Shown here: positions 1 to 10,565 of the stretch, piece after piece
Layout of the letters: each line of letters begins with the position of its first letter
How positions within the stretch are numbered: the stretch's first letter is position 1
Program-made: the position numbers and the translations under genes
Assembly: GCA_022749755.1 (NCBI GenBank)
Contig: CM040442.1
Coordinates: 8,034,457 to 8,098,456, forward strand
Direction of reading: 5' to 3'
Length of the DNA stretch: 64,000 nucleotides
DNA from: Azadirachta indica
Taxonomy: Eukaryota; Streptophyta; Magnoliopsida; Sapindales; Meliaceae
The notes under the pieces: generated by a model
Database searches by the model: none
Seen by the model: the letters and a program-made list of their open reading frames with translations, nothing else
Told to the model about the DNA's origin: nothing

Positions 1-81
1 TATAGCTTATGTTGATATGTAATGTGTATTTACATGTGTACATGACAAACCCATTTATAATTATTATTTTGTTTTATACAG

Positions 82-284
82 TCAAGAAGAAGGATCATGA
101 TGAAATAAAAAGGCCACTTACATCAAGGTCAACAACTAATAATCAGGTGTACATTTATTATACAAACAATAACTTATAAAATGCATTATGCATCATTAAA
201 ATTTTTCTTGTAATTTGTCTCTTCATTATGCAGATAACAACAAAGAACAGTAGAGAAGCTCAAAATGTTGCTGTCCCACCTTAG
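82..284 (+). CDS. 3' end of an unrecognised protein-coding gene (last two exons)
   Basis: Two exons can be read. The first runs 82-146, preceded by a T-rich tract ending in AG and followed by GT; the second runs 234-284, preceded by ..TTATGCAG and ending in TAG. The reading frame continues across the 87-bp intron and gives a Lys/Asp/Thr/Asn-rich tail (KKKDHDEIKRPLTSR, then STTNNQ, then ITTKNSREAQNVAVPP and stop). The rest of the gene lies before the window. The tail is low-complexity and hydrophilic and I recognise no domain, so no function is offered. The good splice borders and uninterrupted frame make a real exon pair likely; a transposon-derived gene is also possible. Confidence 0.5.
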
Positions 285-701
285 TCAGTTTTTAGGATGT
301 TTACATATGCATTGATTTGTTTAACAATGTGAATATTTTGATGGTTTCAACTATTTGGTTAAAATATGTTATTTTTTAAATTGTTAGTACAAACTATATA
401 CGATAAAGTCTTACTTTTGAAGTGTATACATAGATAGCAATTAAGGTTTTTTGGGTTTATTGTGCTGCAAAGAATTGATTGTGAAATGTGAAGAATTTTT
501 CAAGTTTGCATACTATATTGTATTTGAACTAGAAGTATTTTATTTCTTTAAAGTGATTTAATATGAGAATCATCAATACAATATTCCTAATGAAAGTAAT
601 CTTCTTCAATTTGTCTTTTCTTTTGCTTTGCATTTGCTTCCATGTCTGATTCTTGAAAGTCATTACTATCGAACACTTCTTCTTCTATTGACATGCTCCA
701 C
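285..701. other. 3' flank, no gene seen
   Basis: AT-rich sequence that probably holds the 3' untranslated region of the upstream gene. On the minus strand, 585-700 can be read as a Lys/Glu-rich stretch that may be degraded coding sequence following the GRF relic at 702-989. Nothing else is recognisable. Confidence 0.4.
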
Positions 702-989
702 TTATCTTTCAAGTTCCTCATCAGCAAGCATGTGTAGGTTTATGTCATTTGCATTAGAATTCCACCAACTAAACCATGGACACTTACCTATCTTATATGT
801 GTAAAATAATTTGTTTGCATTGTTTGAAGTTTGTGAAATTTTTATGATTGCTCTTCTATTCCACAAACAAAGACTATTCTTGAATTTGATTACCACTTCA
901 TTCAGCTCAAGTTGATTAAGTGAGGAAGATGAACTCATTTTACCCAAATAAGTCTCCAATTCCAATTCATCTAGCTTATAAATTGGCAA
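702..989 (-). pseudogene. Relic of a GRF-type zinc-finger gene
   Basis: A 95-residue open frame holds a stretch at about residues 40-78 that follows the GRF zinc-finger pattern: a Cys-Leu start, then RRAIIKIS.T, NANKLFY, and a closing KCPWFSWW. In intact plant GRF fingers the first part reads C-x-C-G and the middle N-P-x-x-x-F-x-x-C. Here the second Cys is Trp (CLW) and the Cys after LFY is Tyr (YTY), so two of the four zinc ligands are missing. The frame stops soon after the finger. GRF fingers bind nucleic acid and are common in plant transposon-associated genes. I read this as a decayed copy; a functional micro-protein is less likely. Confidence 0.4.
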
Positions 990-1608
990 AATTCAACAGT
1001 GGAAAAAACTACTCATTACCAACTGTTATATTTGGCTTGATTACAAATATGCCCTAATTACTCCATGCACTTAGTCTTTGTTTCAAGGGCATACATGTCA
1101 TTTTACTAATTATAATTTGTGTTATTCTATCATCATAAGCCACTATATTTATTGAATGGCAAAATAGATATTTCAATCATTTTACCCATTTTTTCCCTTA
1201 CAGTAATGAAAAAAGTTAACAGAAGGGGCGTGTTTAATAATTATTATCGAAGTAGGGATATGGTGTCAATTACGCAAACAACAGGGGTTCATATGTCATT
1301 TGTCCTAACTTTTTTTTTTCATTTTTCAACACGAAATAAAGTAAATACATGAATTATGATGTTTATAACATAAATGAGAATGTTTCCAATGTATTTTACA
1401 ATGAATTTTTTGATAAAATTATTGAATACATGTTTTTAGCTAATGTTTAAAAAATATATATGGATTTGGGATGAAATAAGTAAATTAGGTGGATTTTAGG
1501 TGATCTAAAACATGTTTGACGCTCTTATACTATCTTAAATTTAAGTAATAATAAGAGGTAAGGGGTTGGTGTTTCATGGGTGAGATTTCTCACTCCCGTC
1601 CAAAACTT
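990..1608. other. Intergenic, no gene seen
   Basis: A short open frame at 1119-1352 lacks any recognisable domain and ends in low-complexity FFFHF. Nothing else is seen. Confidence 0.4.
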
Positions 1609-1633
1609 TATATATATATATATATATATATAT
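1609..1633. repeat. (TA)n microsatellite
   Basis: Uninterrupted TA dinucleotide run of about 12 units. Confidence 0.9.
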
Positions 1634-1676
1634 GTTTCACCGGAATAAGATAAGATCTAAAAAAAAAATAATTTTA

Positions 1677-1903
1677 AGGTATGATTTTTGATTAAGACAT
1701 GATTCTGGGTAAGGCAATTTTGGGATAATACATGTTTGATAATGTTGTTGTATTTGATGAAAATTTTGTGGTGCCCTAATTTGCACCCAAAAATTGGACT
1801 TTTCATTTGCCCCATTCTATCCACTTTTCTAGATTCTGACCACAATTTTCATCATATACAACAACATTATCAAATTGGGCACCTGAAAATCATACTTTTC
1901 CGA
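1677..1903. repeat. Long imperfect inverted repeat (MITE-like or hairpin)
   Basis: The arm 1736-1772 (TTGATAATGTTGTTGTATTT...) is the near-perfect reverse complement of 1839-1873, differing by one substitution and a short indel. The two are separated by about 66 bases. Further out, 1677-1692 (AAGGTATGATTTTTGA) pairs with about 1887-1903, so the symmetry extends over about 225 bases. The ORFs read on both strands across it are by-products of the symmetry. It may be a small non-autonomous DNA transposon or a small-RNA-producing hairpin; no target-site duplication is obvious. Confidence 0.6.
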
Positions 1904-2439
1904 AAGTCGCACTTTCGGGCAACCAACTAAGTGCCCCAAAATGATGCCTTTCAGGCATGCAAATTAGTGCTTGAAAATAATTTTTAGGCGCCAATTTGTT
2001 CGCCCGAATGCAGTGAAATTAGCTGTTTTATTAATTAATAATATTATTATATTATTAATATGATTTTAATATAAATAATTATATTATTAAATAAAGTATT
2101 TTTATTATATATTATTTAATTATAAGAAATTGAGAAATTTATTATCATTAACATATTAGTATTATAAATAAATTAGTTAATTAATTAATATGCAATAAAT
2201 ACATAATACCTGTAAATTATATCAAAATTTGAAATTATGAATGTTCTTAGGGATAATATGAGAAAAAGAGTTGAGAGAAGGTAAAATAAGAAAAAAAATT
2301 TCTCAAGTAAAAGGTGGCTAGTGAAGATAAAATTATAAAAAAAATGAACAATGGGTTAACTTGATAAATTTTTTTTTCAAATATCAATTAAGTCTAAAAG
2401 AGAGTTATTTGAAAAATTTTCTATTTAAAAACTACATTA
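1904..2439. other. AT-rich intergenic DNA, nothing recognised
   Basis: Mostly A/T with ATTATT and TTAATTAA runs. No coding frame or RNA gene could be supported. Confidence 0.4.
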
Positions 2440-3240
2440 TGGATTTACTGAAATAACCTCATTTCTTTTATTAAAATTTTTTCGAGCTTTGTTTTAAAAT
2501 TTCTTTTCAGAATTATGGAAATTTTTATAAATTTAAATTTTGGTTTGATCTTGATTGTGCCAACACTCGGGTCTAGATGCTTGATTGCATTCCACGAATT
2601 ATCCACAGATTTTCTGTAACAAAATTGGGTTTCACAAAATTCAACTAGTTGAAGAATGGGCTTCCAACAGGTCCAGATATACTAAGTTGGGCTTTAAATT
2701 TAGGCTTGCTTAAAAGGCTTTCAAAATCGGGCCTTTTTTTAAACTTACAGTTTAACTTGTTTTTTTACTTGAACATAATTTTTTTATATTCTTGTCAAAT
2801 TTAAAAAAGTTCAAATAATTTCATTAAGAATATGTTTGGTATTTATGACTTTCACTTGGCTTAAAAATAAAAATTAGAAAAAGTATTTGATAACACTAAT
2901 TTTTTTTTAACTCAGTCACTTTTCTTAATAATATTTAACATTTAAAGTTTTTATTTTTTTTAACAATTGTGAGTTTAAAAATATAACATATCAATTTCAA
3001 ACATATTTTAATTCTCTTTTAAAAAATATGTTGACACTATTATTTATATGAAATTCATTGGCCTTATTGTATTGAAGACTTGCGTCTGTGAGTAATAATT
3101 GGTTAGATTGCTAAAGTTATTTGAGTTGGCACAAAAAATCTATGGTTCAGACTCTGTTCACAGCAAACTAAAAGAAATTTAAGTTATTTTCTTGTAATGA
3201 TTATAAGATATATATAAGCAATTTTGTGATTCAAACTTCT
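2440..3240. repeat. Dispersed non-coding repeat, copy 1
   Basis: This block aligns in direct orientation with about 12555-13350. Shared anchors include GGTTTGATCT, TTGTGCCAAC, GAATTATCCAC, AGTTGAAGAATGGGCTTCCA and ACTTTCACTT. Its end carries the motif TTTAAGTTATTTTCTTGTAA, also seen near 13240. It has no open frame; it is an old duplicated or transposed element. Confidence 0.7.
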
Positions 3241-3349
3241 CTCGCATCGAGTTGGAGAGACTTAATGGGTAACTTTTTAAACCTCGAGGATAATGAGGTA
3301 TTTCCAAAAACGTTAGGGGGTAGTAGGGTTTCGGCCTATTTTTTACAAT

Positions 3350-3602
3350 GCAGCCAAGAGCAAGAAACAACATGCGCTGAGTTGCATCATGGAAGAAACT
3401 AATGTTGGTAAGCTTAGATGGAAATACACAGTGCTGCATTTGGCAGCTCTACGAGGACATTACTATGTTGTAGGAATTTTGCTGTGAGACAACCGAATAC
3501 TCTCAATACTAGAGAACAATCAAGGCCTGATACCCTATGATATTGCTGCGTAACAATCTGAAATATTAGGAATCTCCGAAAATCAGATCATACCTGCGAA
3601 GG
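3350..3602 (+). pseudogene. Ankyrin-repeat gene relic
   Basis: From 3350 one frame reads 45 codons and includes an unmistakable ankyrin unit, TVLHLAALRGHYYVVGILL, followed by a stop (3485-3487). After the stop the same frame goes on with ILENNQGLIPYDIAA, the next half-unit of a plant ankyrin protein, then a second stop. Two in-frame stops inside otherwise good ankyrin sequence show a dead fragment. In plants, ankyrin proteins of this kind often carry a C-terminal PGG membrane domain; none is seen here. Confidence 0.75.
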
Positions 3603-4456
3603 TAACCCGACTTTAAAATAATTAATTACAAATTCATGAATTTTACTAGAATATGATTTTTAAACGTATTAAGTTCAAACACTCCAGCTTATCTTTGAGA
3701 CTAGGTTTACTGTTTTTGGCGGATGTAGGACAATTGTTGACAATGAAAGTTCAAAAGCTGCAGGCTATACAGAGAAGCAACCCACAAAAGCAAACTCGAA
3801 GAAATCTAAACTCGAAGAAATCTAAAACACCATATACGTTTGAAGCGGTACAGCATTCTATATCTCTAGTCTAGACAATAATATATGATGCTTGTTAAGG
3901 TGTGTTTGATACTATTCCAATAATAAATAATTTGACTACTTTCCTCGCAAGTTTTATTTTCTCGTATTCACAGTTCTGACAAAATCGAAATTCTTTCATC
4001 TTCATACTCATAATTTAGGCAAAGCTAAACTTCAATTTAGATTTTGTATCTCTCATCCATTTTTGCTCATCCTTCTTAATTATTTTATCTTATTTTGTTT
4101 TTGAACTTTGGGTTATTGTGTTAATCTTTACTTTAACCATAATCAAATATTAATTTACTTAAAAATAAATTTTATTGAACTTCTAGAATAAACCACAACC
4201 CAATAGAAATTAAAAAAATGTAAAAGAAAATCACTAATCTTATGTACTACATTCAATTCATAATCTTATGTACGTCAACGGTCAACCGTCAAGCCGTTGC
4301 ATAACCGAATAATAAAATACTAAGGAACGGACCCAACTTTTACCTTATCCTTTCTCACGCATTATAAAAGGCAAAAGGATTTCAGGAAATGGCCTGCTGA
4401 AGATCTCTGAGTTAGTTGCCAAGCAAGCAGGAGCGCCTTAACGATACGTTCCCCAA

Positions 4457-4648
4457 ATGCTTGCTAGCCCTAGCCGAGATGAAACTCCGTGGAACTCACA
4501 GTCACGCCAGGATACTAGTGAATTAAGCAGACGGAAGCTGAAAGGCCGAAGCTCGTCAGGTAGCCCCTTTCGCCACTATTTTACCTTTGACTCCAACGGG
4601 TCCTTTTCGGCAGCTGCGGTGTTCCCTACCGTGCCACTAAACGTATAG
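4457..4648 (+). CDS. Small ORF behind a TATA box, function unknown
   Basis: A 63-codon ORF rich in Ser, Arg and Pro (starts MLASPSRDETPWNSQSRQD; ends SAAAVFPTVPLNV). A plausible TATA box (ATTATAAAAGG, 4361) lies about 95 bases upstream of the ATG. Base composition is clearly less AT-rich than its surroundings, and the segment is the part present in only one of the two duplicated blocks. No domain is recognised. It could be the first exon of a truncated gene, a small gene or chance. Confidence 0.25.
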   Translation: MLASPSRDETPWNSQSRQDTSELSRRKLKGRSSSGSPFRHYFTFDSNGSFSAAAVFPTVPLNV

Positions 4649-4914
4649 AAAATATGGAAAAGTTAATTTTCAGCTTGCATGACTTGACCCCAGTAAAGAG
4701 TAGACTGCTGTTTCCCGCTTAGTTCTAAAAGTGGTGTGTATTAGTCCTAATAAATATAGAGCTTACTGGGTCCCACTTACTTGTAAAAGTCATGTGTATT
4801 AGTCTTAATAAATATAAAGCTTACTGTAATCATTTTGTTCCAAGTCTTTTGAAACTATTTTAGGATGATTCTCAGTCAGTTCTCAAGTAATGTCTATTAG
4901 TCAACAGAATAAAT

Positions 4915-4937
4915 TATATATATATATATATATATAT
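4915..4937. repeat. (TA)n microsatellite
   Basis: TA dinucleotide run of about 11 units. Confidence 0.9.
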
Positions 4938-5768
4938 GAAAAAGGATTATTAGCCCTTTTTTTTTTACATATTTTTTATATTAATTGTGAATCATCAAAT
5001 TTAAATACATTTAATAGTGGAGATTGTATATACAATTTAGACAAAATTTGATTTGATTTCGTAATCATAATTTAGACAAAGCAAAAATTCAATTTGGAAA
5101 ATGTATCTCTTATCCACTTTTGCTCAGTCATCTAATAATTTTATTTTATTTTTGAACTGCATGTTGTTGTGTCGATCACTACTTTAACTATAATCCAATA
5201 TTAATTGATTTAATTAAAAATAAATTTTAATTAATTGATCTTCTGAAATACTCTATAATTAAAGAAAAGAAATACTGATCTTACATCGTATATTTCATTC
5301 AAAGTTGTCTGTTAGTAGTTTTATTAAAGTTTTCTGTTAGTGGGTTTATAGGACTTGACACCAGTAAAGAGTAGCCAGCTGCTGTTTCCCACTTAATCCC
5401 AGAATTAATTATCAAAGGAATTTTAGGATGCTTCCGAGTTAGTTCTAAAAGTAAGGTGTATTTGAGCTTACTGTATTAATTCTGTTCAAAATCTTTTTAG
5501 AATATTTTAGGATGATTCTTAGTTCTAAAAGTAATGTCTATTCGTCTTAATAAATATAGGTTTCTTTGTATTCATTCTGTTGTCAAGTGAAACGAGTAGT
5601 TTTCCCACTCTCTGAAAATTTTCTCATTAGAAATAAGTGAAGAAGAGTATAGTTGATACATTGTTCATTTATTTCAGTTTGTATTGAAACTAAGATGCAA
5701 ATATACCAAGCATTAAGGAGTTATTACGGGAAACATAACCAGAACACACCATGCAATCTTCCGAAATT

Positions 5769-7051
5769 TTACAGCCAAGCACTAAGTATGGAAGTACTCC
5801 GTGACATAAATGTTGCCAGGCAGTTCCGTCTTCGGGTGTTAGCATATTTCTTCACATTTTGACACAACTCTGCAGGGAAGAAGTTGTTGACACATACATC
5901 TTGCCCGAGATTTTTGAAGAAATTTGAAACGTCTTCTTCACTTCCTAACCAGTTGTCAATAATTCCATTCTCGCAAAGCATATGCACATCAGTGGAAGTC
6001 TTAATGAGACTGTTTAGCAAGAGTATATAAGACCCGATTTTATCTTCATAATCGTAACGACTCTGCTCTAAAGCAATCAAGTTCAAAAATAGACACCCTG
6101 TCGGCTTATATAAAATCAATGGTGGAATTTTAACAACCCCATTTGAAAATTCTAAGTTTAGGATGTTGCTTTCATTGCCCTTTTGAAACCTGATGCCTGC
6201 TCGAGATAATCTTTAACACAAGGAATTGGTTCCCAGACATTTGACATTTGATTTTCATCACTATCATCAGTATCTTCCGAAATGACAAAAGTAGAACCAT
6301 CAACAAGAGCAGAGTGCACTATGGTACAATACAATAAGTCAAGCAAATGCTTTGGCTCAACCTTGAATGTTTCTGGTGTAAACTCTGAAAGATTGAATTT
6401 TACAGGCAAGACACGCTGAAGAAAAGAGAGTGAATAATTGAGCAAATTGCAGTTGGTGAAAAGCATGTCACTGTCTTGAGGAACTAAATGGATATAGAGA
6501 CTATGAAGAACATCCCAAGGTATCTGGTTTTCAAGTAAGATCAAATCACGGCGGATATTATCAATAATGCAAGGCTTATTGAATATGGGATCAGTAGTAT
6601 CAGGTTCCACTATTCCTATAAATTTGAGTAAAAGTTCAATGATGAAGCAACCATCAATCACCATCATTTCAATGAACTCATCACTCTCTATTGTTAGGGG
6701 TTCCTCATAATAGCGATAAGCCCCCAAAAAACCTACCAATACCGTGGATACGAGTTCGTCCAGAGTGATACGATTCGGCACGGTTCTTCCTGTTTGGTTT
6801 AGAAGATCATATAAGTATCGAAGTTTAAGTGTTTCCATAGCTTCTAAGCCTTCTTTGCCGTGGTGATACGGTCCTATTGAAATTAAAATAGGTGCATAAG
6901 CACTAGCATTTTGTCGGAGAAGCACTTTGGGGACTCGAAAAATAGAGCAATCCTCCGAAGGCAGACTGTACATGTAAGAGAGTTTATTCTGAATTGACTT
7001 AGCTATTGTTCCAGGTCCAAATTCCTTGGTCGTTGCTATAACTGTACGCAT
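5769..7051 (-). pseudogene. DUF247 (UPF0481) family protein, frameshifted
   Basis: The first frame, 7051-6158, has the DUF247 hallmarks: the CSIFRVPKVLL start, ISIGPYHHG at about residues 57-65, then MVIDGCFIIELL and a RDLILLENQIPW segment. It then runs into a stop at KATS. Sequence just after continues the family in another frame (ILNLEFSNGVVKIPPLILYK) and joins the open frame 6119-5769 (TGCLFLNLIALEQ...). So a 1-base deletion, or 2-base insertion, near 6160 splits the gene; repaired length would be about 425 residues, usual for the family. The membrane-anchoring C-terminus is missing: the frame ends after TFMSRSTS, and another frame offers EYFHT, suggesting a second lesion near 5800. An acceptor (..TTGGCAG, 7065-7067) lies 16 bases before the ATG, so a leader intron is likely. 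DUF247 proteins are plasma-membrane associated and of poorly known function. A sequencing error is possible for the first lesion. Confidence 0.8.
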
Positions 7052-7064
7052 TATTTCAGTAGCT

Positions 7065-8087
7065 CTGCCAACAAGTAATGCAAAAATTAGTCACAAAATC
7101 AACTTATTCTAAAGACATTATCAATAAATCTTTATGTAAGGCAATTATTAAGAATAATTAACAACCAATATGCTATGAAAAGGGAATATTACATGAATCT
7201 ACCTTCATAAATTATCGAGAACATGCCAAATAACTTATGAATTTACCACAAAGCCCTTATGGCATATTTCGTGGCTTTTTAAGTTGTGTTTCATTATCGT
7301 TTCATATGTCTTAAATTTGGAAAATACATTTTATTTATTATAGAGGAAATGGTGTTAAGTGAGAAAAATTTTGTTATAAAATTTAGTCAAGAGTGATAGA
7401 TAAAGAAGAAAATGTGATTTGAAAATCTTTTTTTTATTTTGTTTTGGATAAAATTTGGTGGAAAGAGGAAAATTTATTCATGATTAGAGCATATAATTGA
7501 AAATCTCATTGGCATTATTAGAGATAAATTTCCCGTCAAGACAAAACCTTTTTTGTTCCTTTTTTCACAGAGATAATCTCATATTTTTCTTGCCTAGCTC
7601 TATTAGCATATTTGGATAAAAATTTTGAATGAAGCATATTCATATAATTTATGAATTTTGTACAAATATTTCTCTGTCCAAATATAACAATATATAGTTA
7701 TTCTCGTAAAAATGTCTTTTAGAAGGTAGATTTAAAGTTATGTAGTAAAGTTTTCTTGCAAAATAACATTGTATAACTTTAAAGCAATAGCATATATATA
7801 CTACACAAAACAATTATGTATAGATTTAAATTCTTATTTTTTAAAGTACAAACAATTACACTTGAGAATTATATATAATAATTTTCTCACATAAACATCT
7901 GTATTTTTTAAAATGTAAATTTCATTCCAACAATGATAGTTGAAACAATAATAATATTTATTTGGTGTAAATTTATCAATATTGTATAGTTTAAACAAAT
8001 ATATTTGCCTTTAAAACTACATTTTGTAATGCATGAAATGTTTGCACATATATATAAATACACAAACTTTTTGGTATAGAGACTTAC
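7065..8087 (-). other. Probable 5'-leader intron of the DUF247 gene
   Basis: On the minus strand a donor AAG|GTAAGTC (8083-8088) and an acceptor TTGTTGGCAG (7065-7074) frame this AT-rich stretch. Another donor-like AAGGTAGAT near 7200 suggests alternative leader exons. No gene is seen inside. Confidence 0.4.
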
Positions 8088-8245
8088 CTTCATAGATTAC
8101 TTACAAGAAGCTTAAAATTTATCAAGTTGAGAACAAATGCTGAAGGAAACTCTCGAACAAATATGAAAGTTATAGAAAGAGGAAATCATAAGTGTTTAGG
8201 GGGAATTGTTGAAGAAAAATGATGTTTATGGATCATATGTATGGT
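8088..8245 (-). other. Putative non-coding leader exon of the DUF247 gene
   Basis: It lies between the TATA box at 8258-8266 and the donor at 8087. Its sequence (TATCAAGTTGAGAACAAAT...) has a second copy near 8985-9005, which fits a duplicated leader. Confidence 0.35.
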
Positions 8246-8710
8246 GGAAAGAGTACAATTTATAGGCAAAAAATTTTTAGTGACGATGATGTGATGTAAT
8301 TAATTCTTTTCAGTTATATACATACAAAATTATTTTATTATTAGGGGTTTATATTTTTATGAAATGAATAAATTTGTTTACTTAAATGGTTAAAGTAAGG
8401 TATTTATTTATTTCATCACAAAACTTTATCAAAGCATCTCCTCAAATTAATAAAACTCAAAATCCCTTATATGTTTTAATTGAATTAAGGTTTAATTTAT
8501 CAATTCTTTCTTTATTTAAAGTTAGTTGATAGATATATAGAAAAGGAAAGGATCAAAACCAACGACAAGAAAAGTATAAAACCATATTTGCATGGCTTTA
8601 CTCTATGAAAATATTCTGTTAAGTTCATTCACACTCATAGCATATACTTGTCTTGCTCACTAAGATGCTGATTATACTGTATATAAAGTTAAAAATGAAA
8701 ATTAATAAAC
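8090..8710. repeat. Duplicated promoter/leader block, copy A
   Basis: Aligns in direct orientation with about 9715-10565. Shared anchors: GAATTGT.GAAGAAAAAT, ATTTATAGG, AAAGTAAG.TATTTA, CACAAAACTTTA-like, AAGAAAA.TATAAAA, TGCATGG.TTTA, TTCTTTCTCACTAA-like. Spacing between copies is about 1.6-1.9 kb. Confidence 0.55.
8258..8266 (-). promoter_or_regulatory. TATA box, DUF247 promoter
   Basis: CCTATAAAT on the minus strand, just upstream of the putative leader exon. The same motif sits at the equivalent place in the duplicated block (9874-9882). Confidence 0.45.
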
Positions 8711-9873
8711 TTTGAAAACAATTATTAGATGAATTATTAAACGTTAAATTAAATAAATATTTGATCCAAGAAAACTAAATAATAATGAAGATTTTAAATA
8801 AAAAAGAAAATAAAAGAACAATTTTTTTTTTTATGAGAACACTAATTAAGGTTGTAATACAAAAGATGTAACCAGCAATTCGTCCCTTGCATGCTGCCAT
8901 ATTGCATTAACTTTTGGTTGTTGAGAAAAATTTTGGAGAAAACAAGTGATAAGATCAGAAGCTCTATAAATGAACAAATTAATTATTCATCAAGTTGAGA
9001 ACAAATTTAAATATGGTTTAAGAAATATCTCTTTATAAGTTTCACAATATTATGCTGAAAGTAATGGCGCTGATATATATCGATACATCTGCTTCCACAA
9101 AAGTTTACAATCTGTAAATTATCAAGAACATCTTAAGATTGAAGAAAACCTTTTAGTTTTGCTTAATTTTAAATTAATAAACCATGTTAATAGAAGTTAG
9201 CTTTTCCTTTTAATTTGCTTGCTTTAGGGGTTTAATTAATGATCTTTTTTTAGCTATTCCATATTTGATCATTTCTTTGTTTTATTAAACTAAAGCTTGT
9301 TCACTCAAAATTAAACCAGTCTCATTGATATTATCCACTGTATGTTAGAATATTTTTAACGAAAAAGGAGACACAAATCTTTAAAATCTGACTAAATGTA
9401 CAATTTAATCGTAATAGCTTAAAAATTATATATCCATTTAAATCTTAATCTGTAATTCCATAACATCTATTTAATTTGAAGGAATACACTATAAAGTGCT
9501 GTTTTAACCCTATTCGTAGCTATTAGCTTCAAGTACATGTGTAGCGTGCTAGTTTGTTGCAAAATTATGTGAACTATAAAAAAATAATATATTAATTTTA
9601 ATTAAAACATTATTATATACATAAACACACATACATAACTAGTTTTATGACATATCTATTCTTTACTTAAGAAACTAAAGTTAATTTGAGAAAAAAATGG
9701 CTAGGAGACGACGTACCTTTTCTTTGTTTTAATCAATTAAAAATTTGAGAAAGCAATTACGAGAGGAGCTCTATAATCTCCCCATCAGTATAAAATGTAA
9801 GAGAAAATGGGTAAAAGTTTGAGAGAATTGTAGAAGAAAAATTCCAATATTTTATACATAATGAGAATGATAT

Positions 9874-9882
9874 ATTTATAGG
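9874..9882 (-). promoter_or_regulatory. TATA box of orphan promoter copy
   Basis: CCTATAAAT on the minus strand, matching the motif at 8258-8266 in the paralogous block. Confidence 0.35.
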
Positions 9883-10135
9883 TACAAAATTTTGCTAATG
9901 CAACACAACTAATGATCTTTTTAGTTACGTTATCGCAAGAATAATTTTGTAAGTCAAAGCTAACTTCCTTATTATAAGAGTTTCCAAATTCATACTTTAA
10001 GTCCATTTTCTCAATAGATAAAGTAAGATATTTACTTGGTGATCACATAACTTTACAAAAGAATCTCTTAAGATTATAGAAACACAAAATTTCTTTCACT
10101 TTTAAATTTATTAGAAGTTTTATCATTTGCTTTCA

Positions 10136-10157
10136 ATATATATATATATATATATAT
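10136..10157. repeat. (TA)n microsatellite
   Basis: TA dinucleotide run. Confidence 0.9.
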
Positions 10158-10377
10158 GTATAAAGAAAAGATTAGAGATCCTATATTTTTATATAAATTT
10201 TTATATTATTTATAGGCTATTGGATTTAAATATATTTAACAGATGACATCGAATCTGACATATGTATTAGTTATGCATTAATTATAAATTTAATTTTAAT
10301 CATTGAATATGCCTAATCTAACAACATATAGAAGATGTAAAATTTTGTTTAAAAAAAAGAATTCTTCATCCTTCTCT

Positions 10378-10401
10378 TATATATATATATATATATATAT
10401 A
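10378..10401. repeat. (TA)n microsatellite
   Basis: TA dinucleotide run. Confidence 0.9.
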
Positions 10402-10565
10402 ACACAATGAACAAAACTAACGGCACATTGAATATAACCAAAAGCAAGAAAAATATAAAATGATATGTGCATGGTTTTATAGTATACACATATTCCTTTC
10501 ATCTTTTCACACACAATATATGGTTTTCTTTCTCACTAAAATACTGTCTATAAGGAAATTTTAGA

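Larger units (their letters stand above)
3960..5590. repeat. Local direct duplication of non-coding DNA
   Basis: 3965-4260 matches 5040-5290 (shared CATAATTTAGACAAAGC-like stretch, TCTCTTATCCA, TTTTGAACT, ATTAATT..AAAAATAAATTTTA). 4676-4900 matches 5347-5575 (GACTTGACCCCAGTAAAGAG, CTGCTGTTTCCC, AGTTCTAAAAGT, TTTTAGGATGATTCT). The first copy has an extra segment of about 415 bases (4260-4675) that is missing from the second. Within copy 1, AAAAGT..TGTGTATTAGTC with its TAATAAATATA tail is itself doubled at about 4730 and 4790. Confidence 0.65.
9715..10565. repeat. Duplicated promoter/leader block, copy B
   Basis: Second copy of the block at 8090-8710, including a minus-strand TATA box (9874-9882) and a donor AAG|GTACGTC (about 9712-9718). 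No coding sequence follows it downstream on the minus strand before copy A, so it is an orphan promoter. A 73-codon ORF at 9785-10006 is low-complexity and not supported. Confidence 0.5.

Noticed and set aside
1119..1352. 77-codon plus-strand ORF.
   Set aside because: No domain, AT-rich low-complexity end, no promoter or splice sites.
1657..1930. Overlapping ORFs on both strands.
   Set aside because: They arise from the inverted repeat at 1677-1903.
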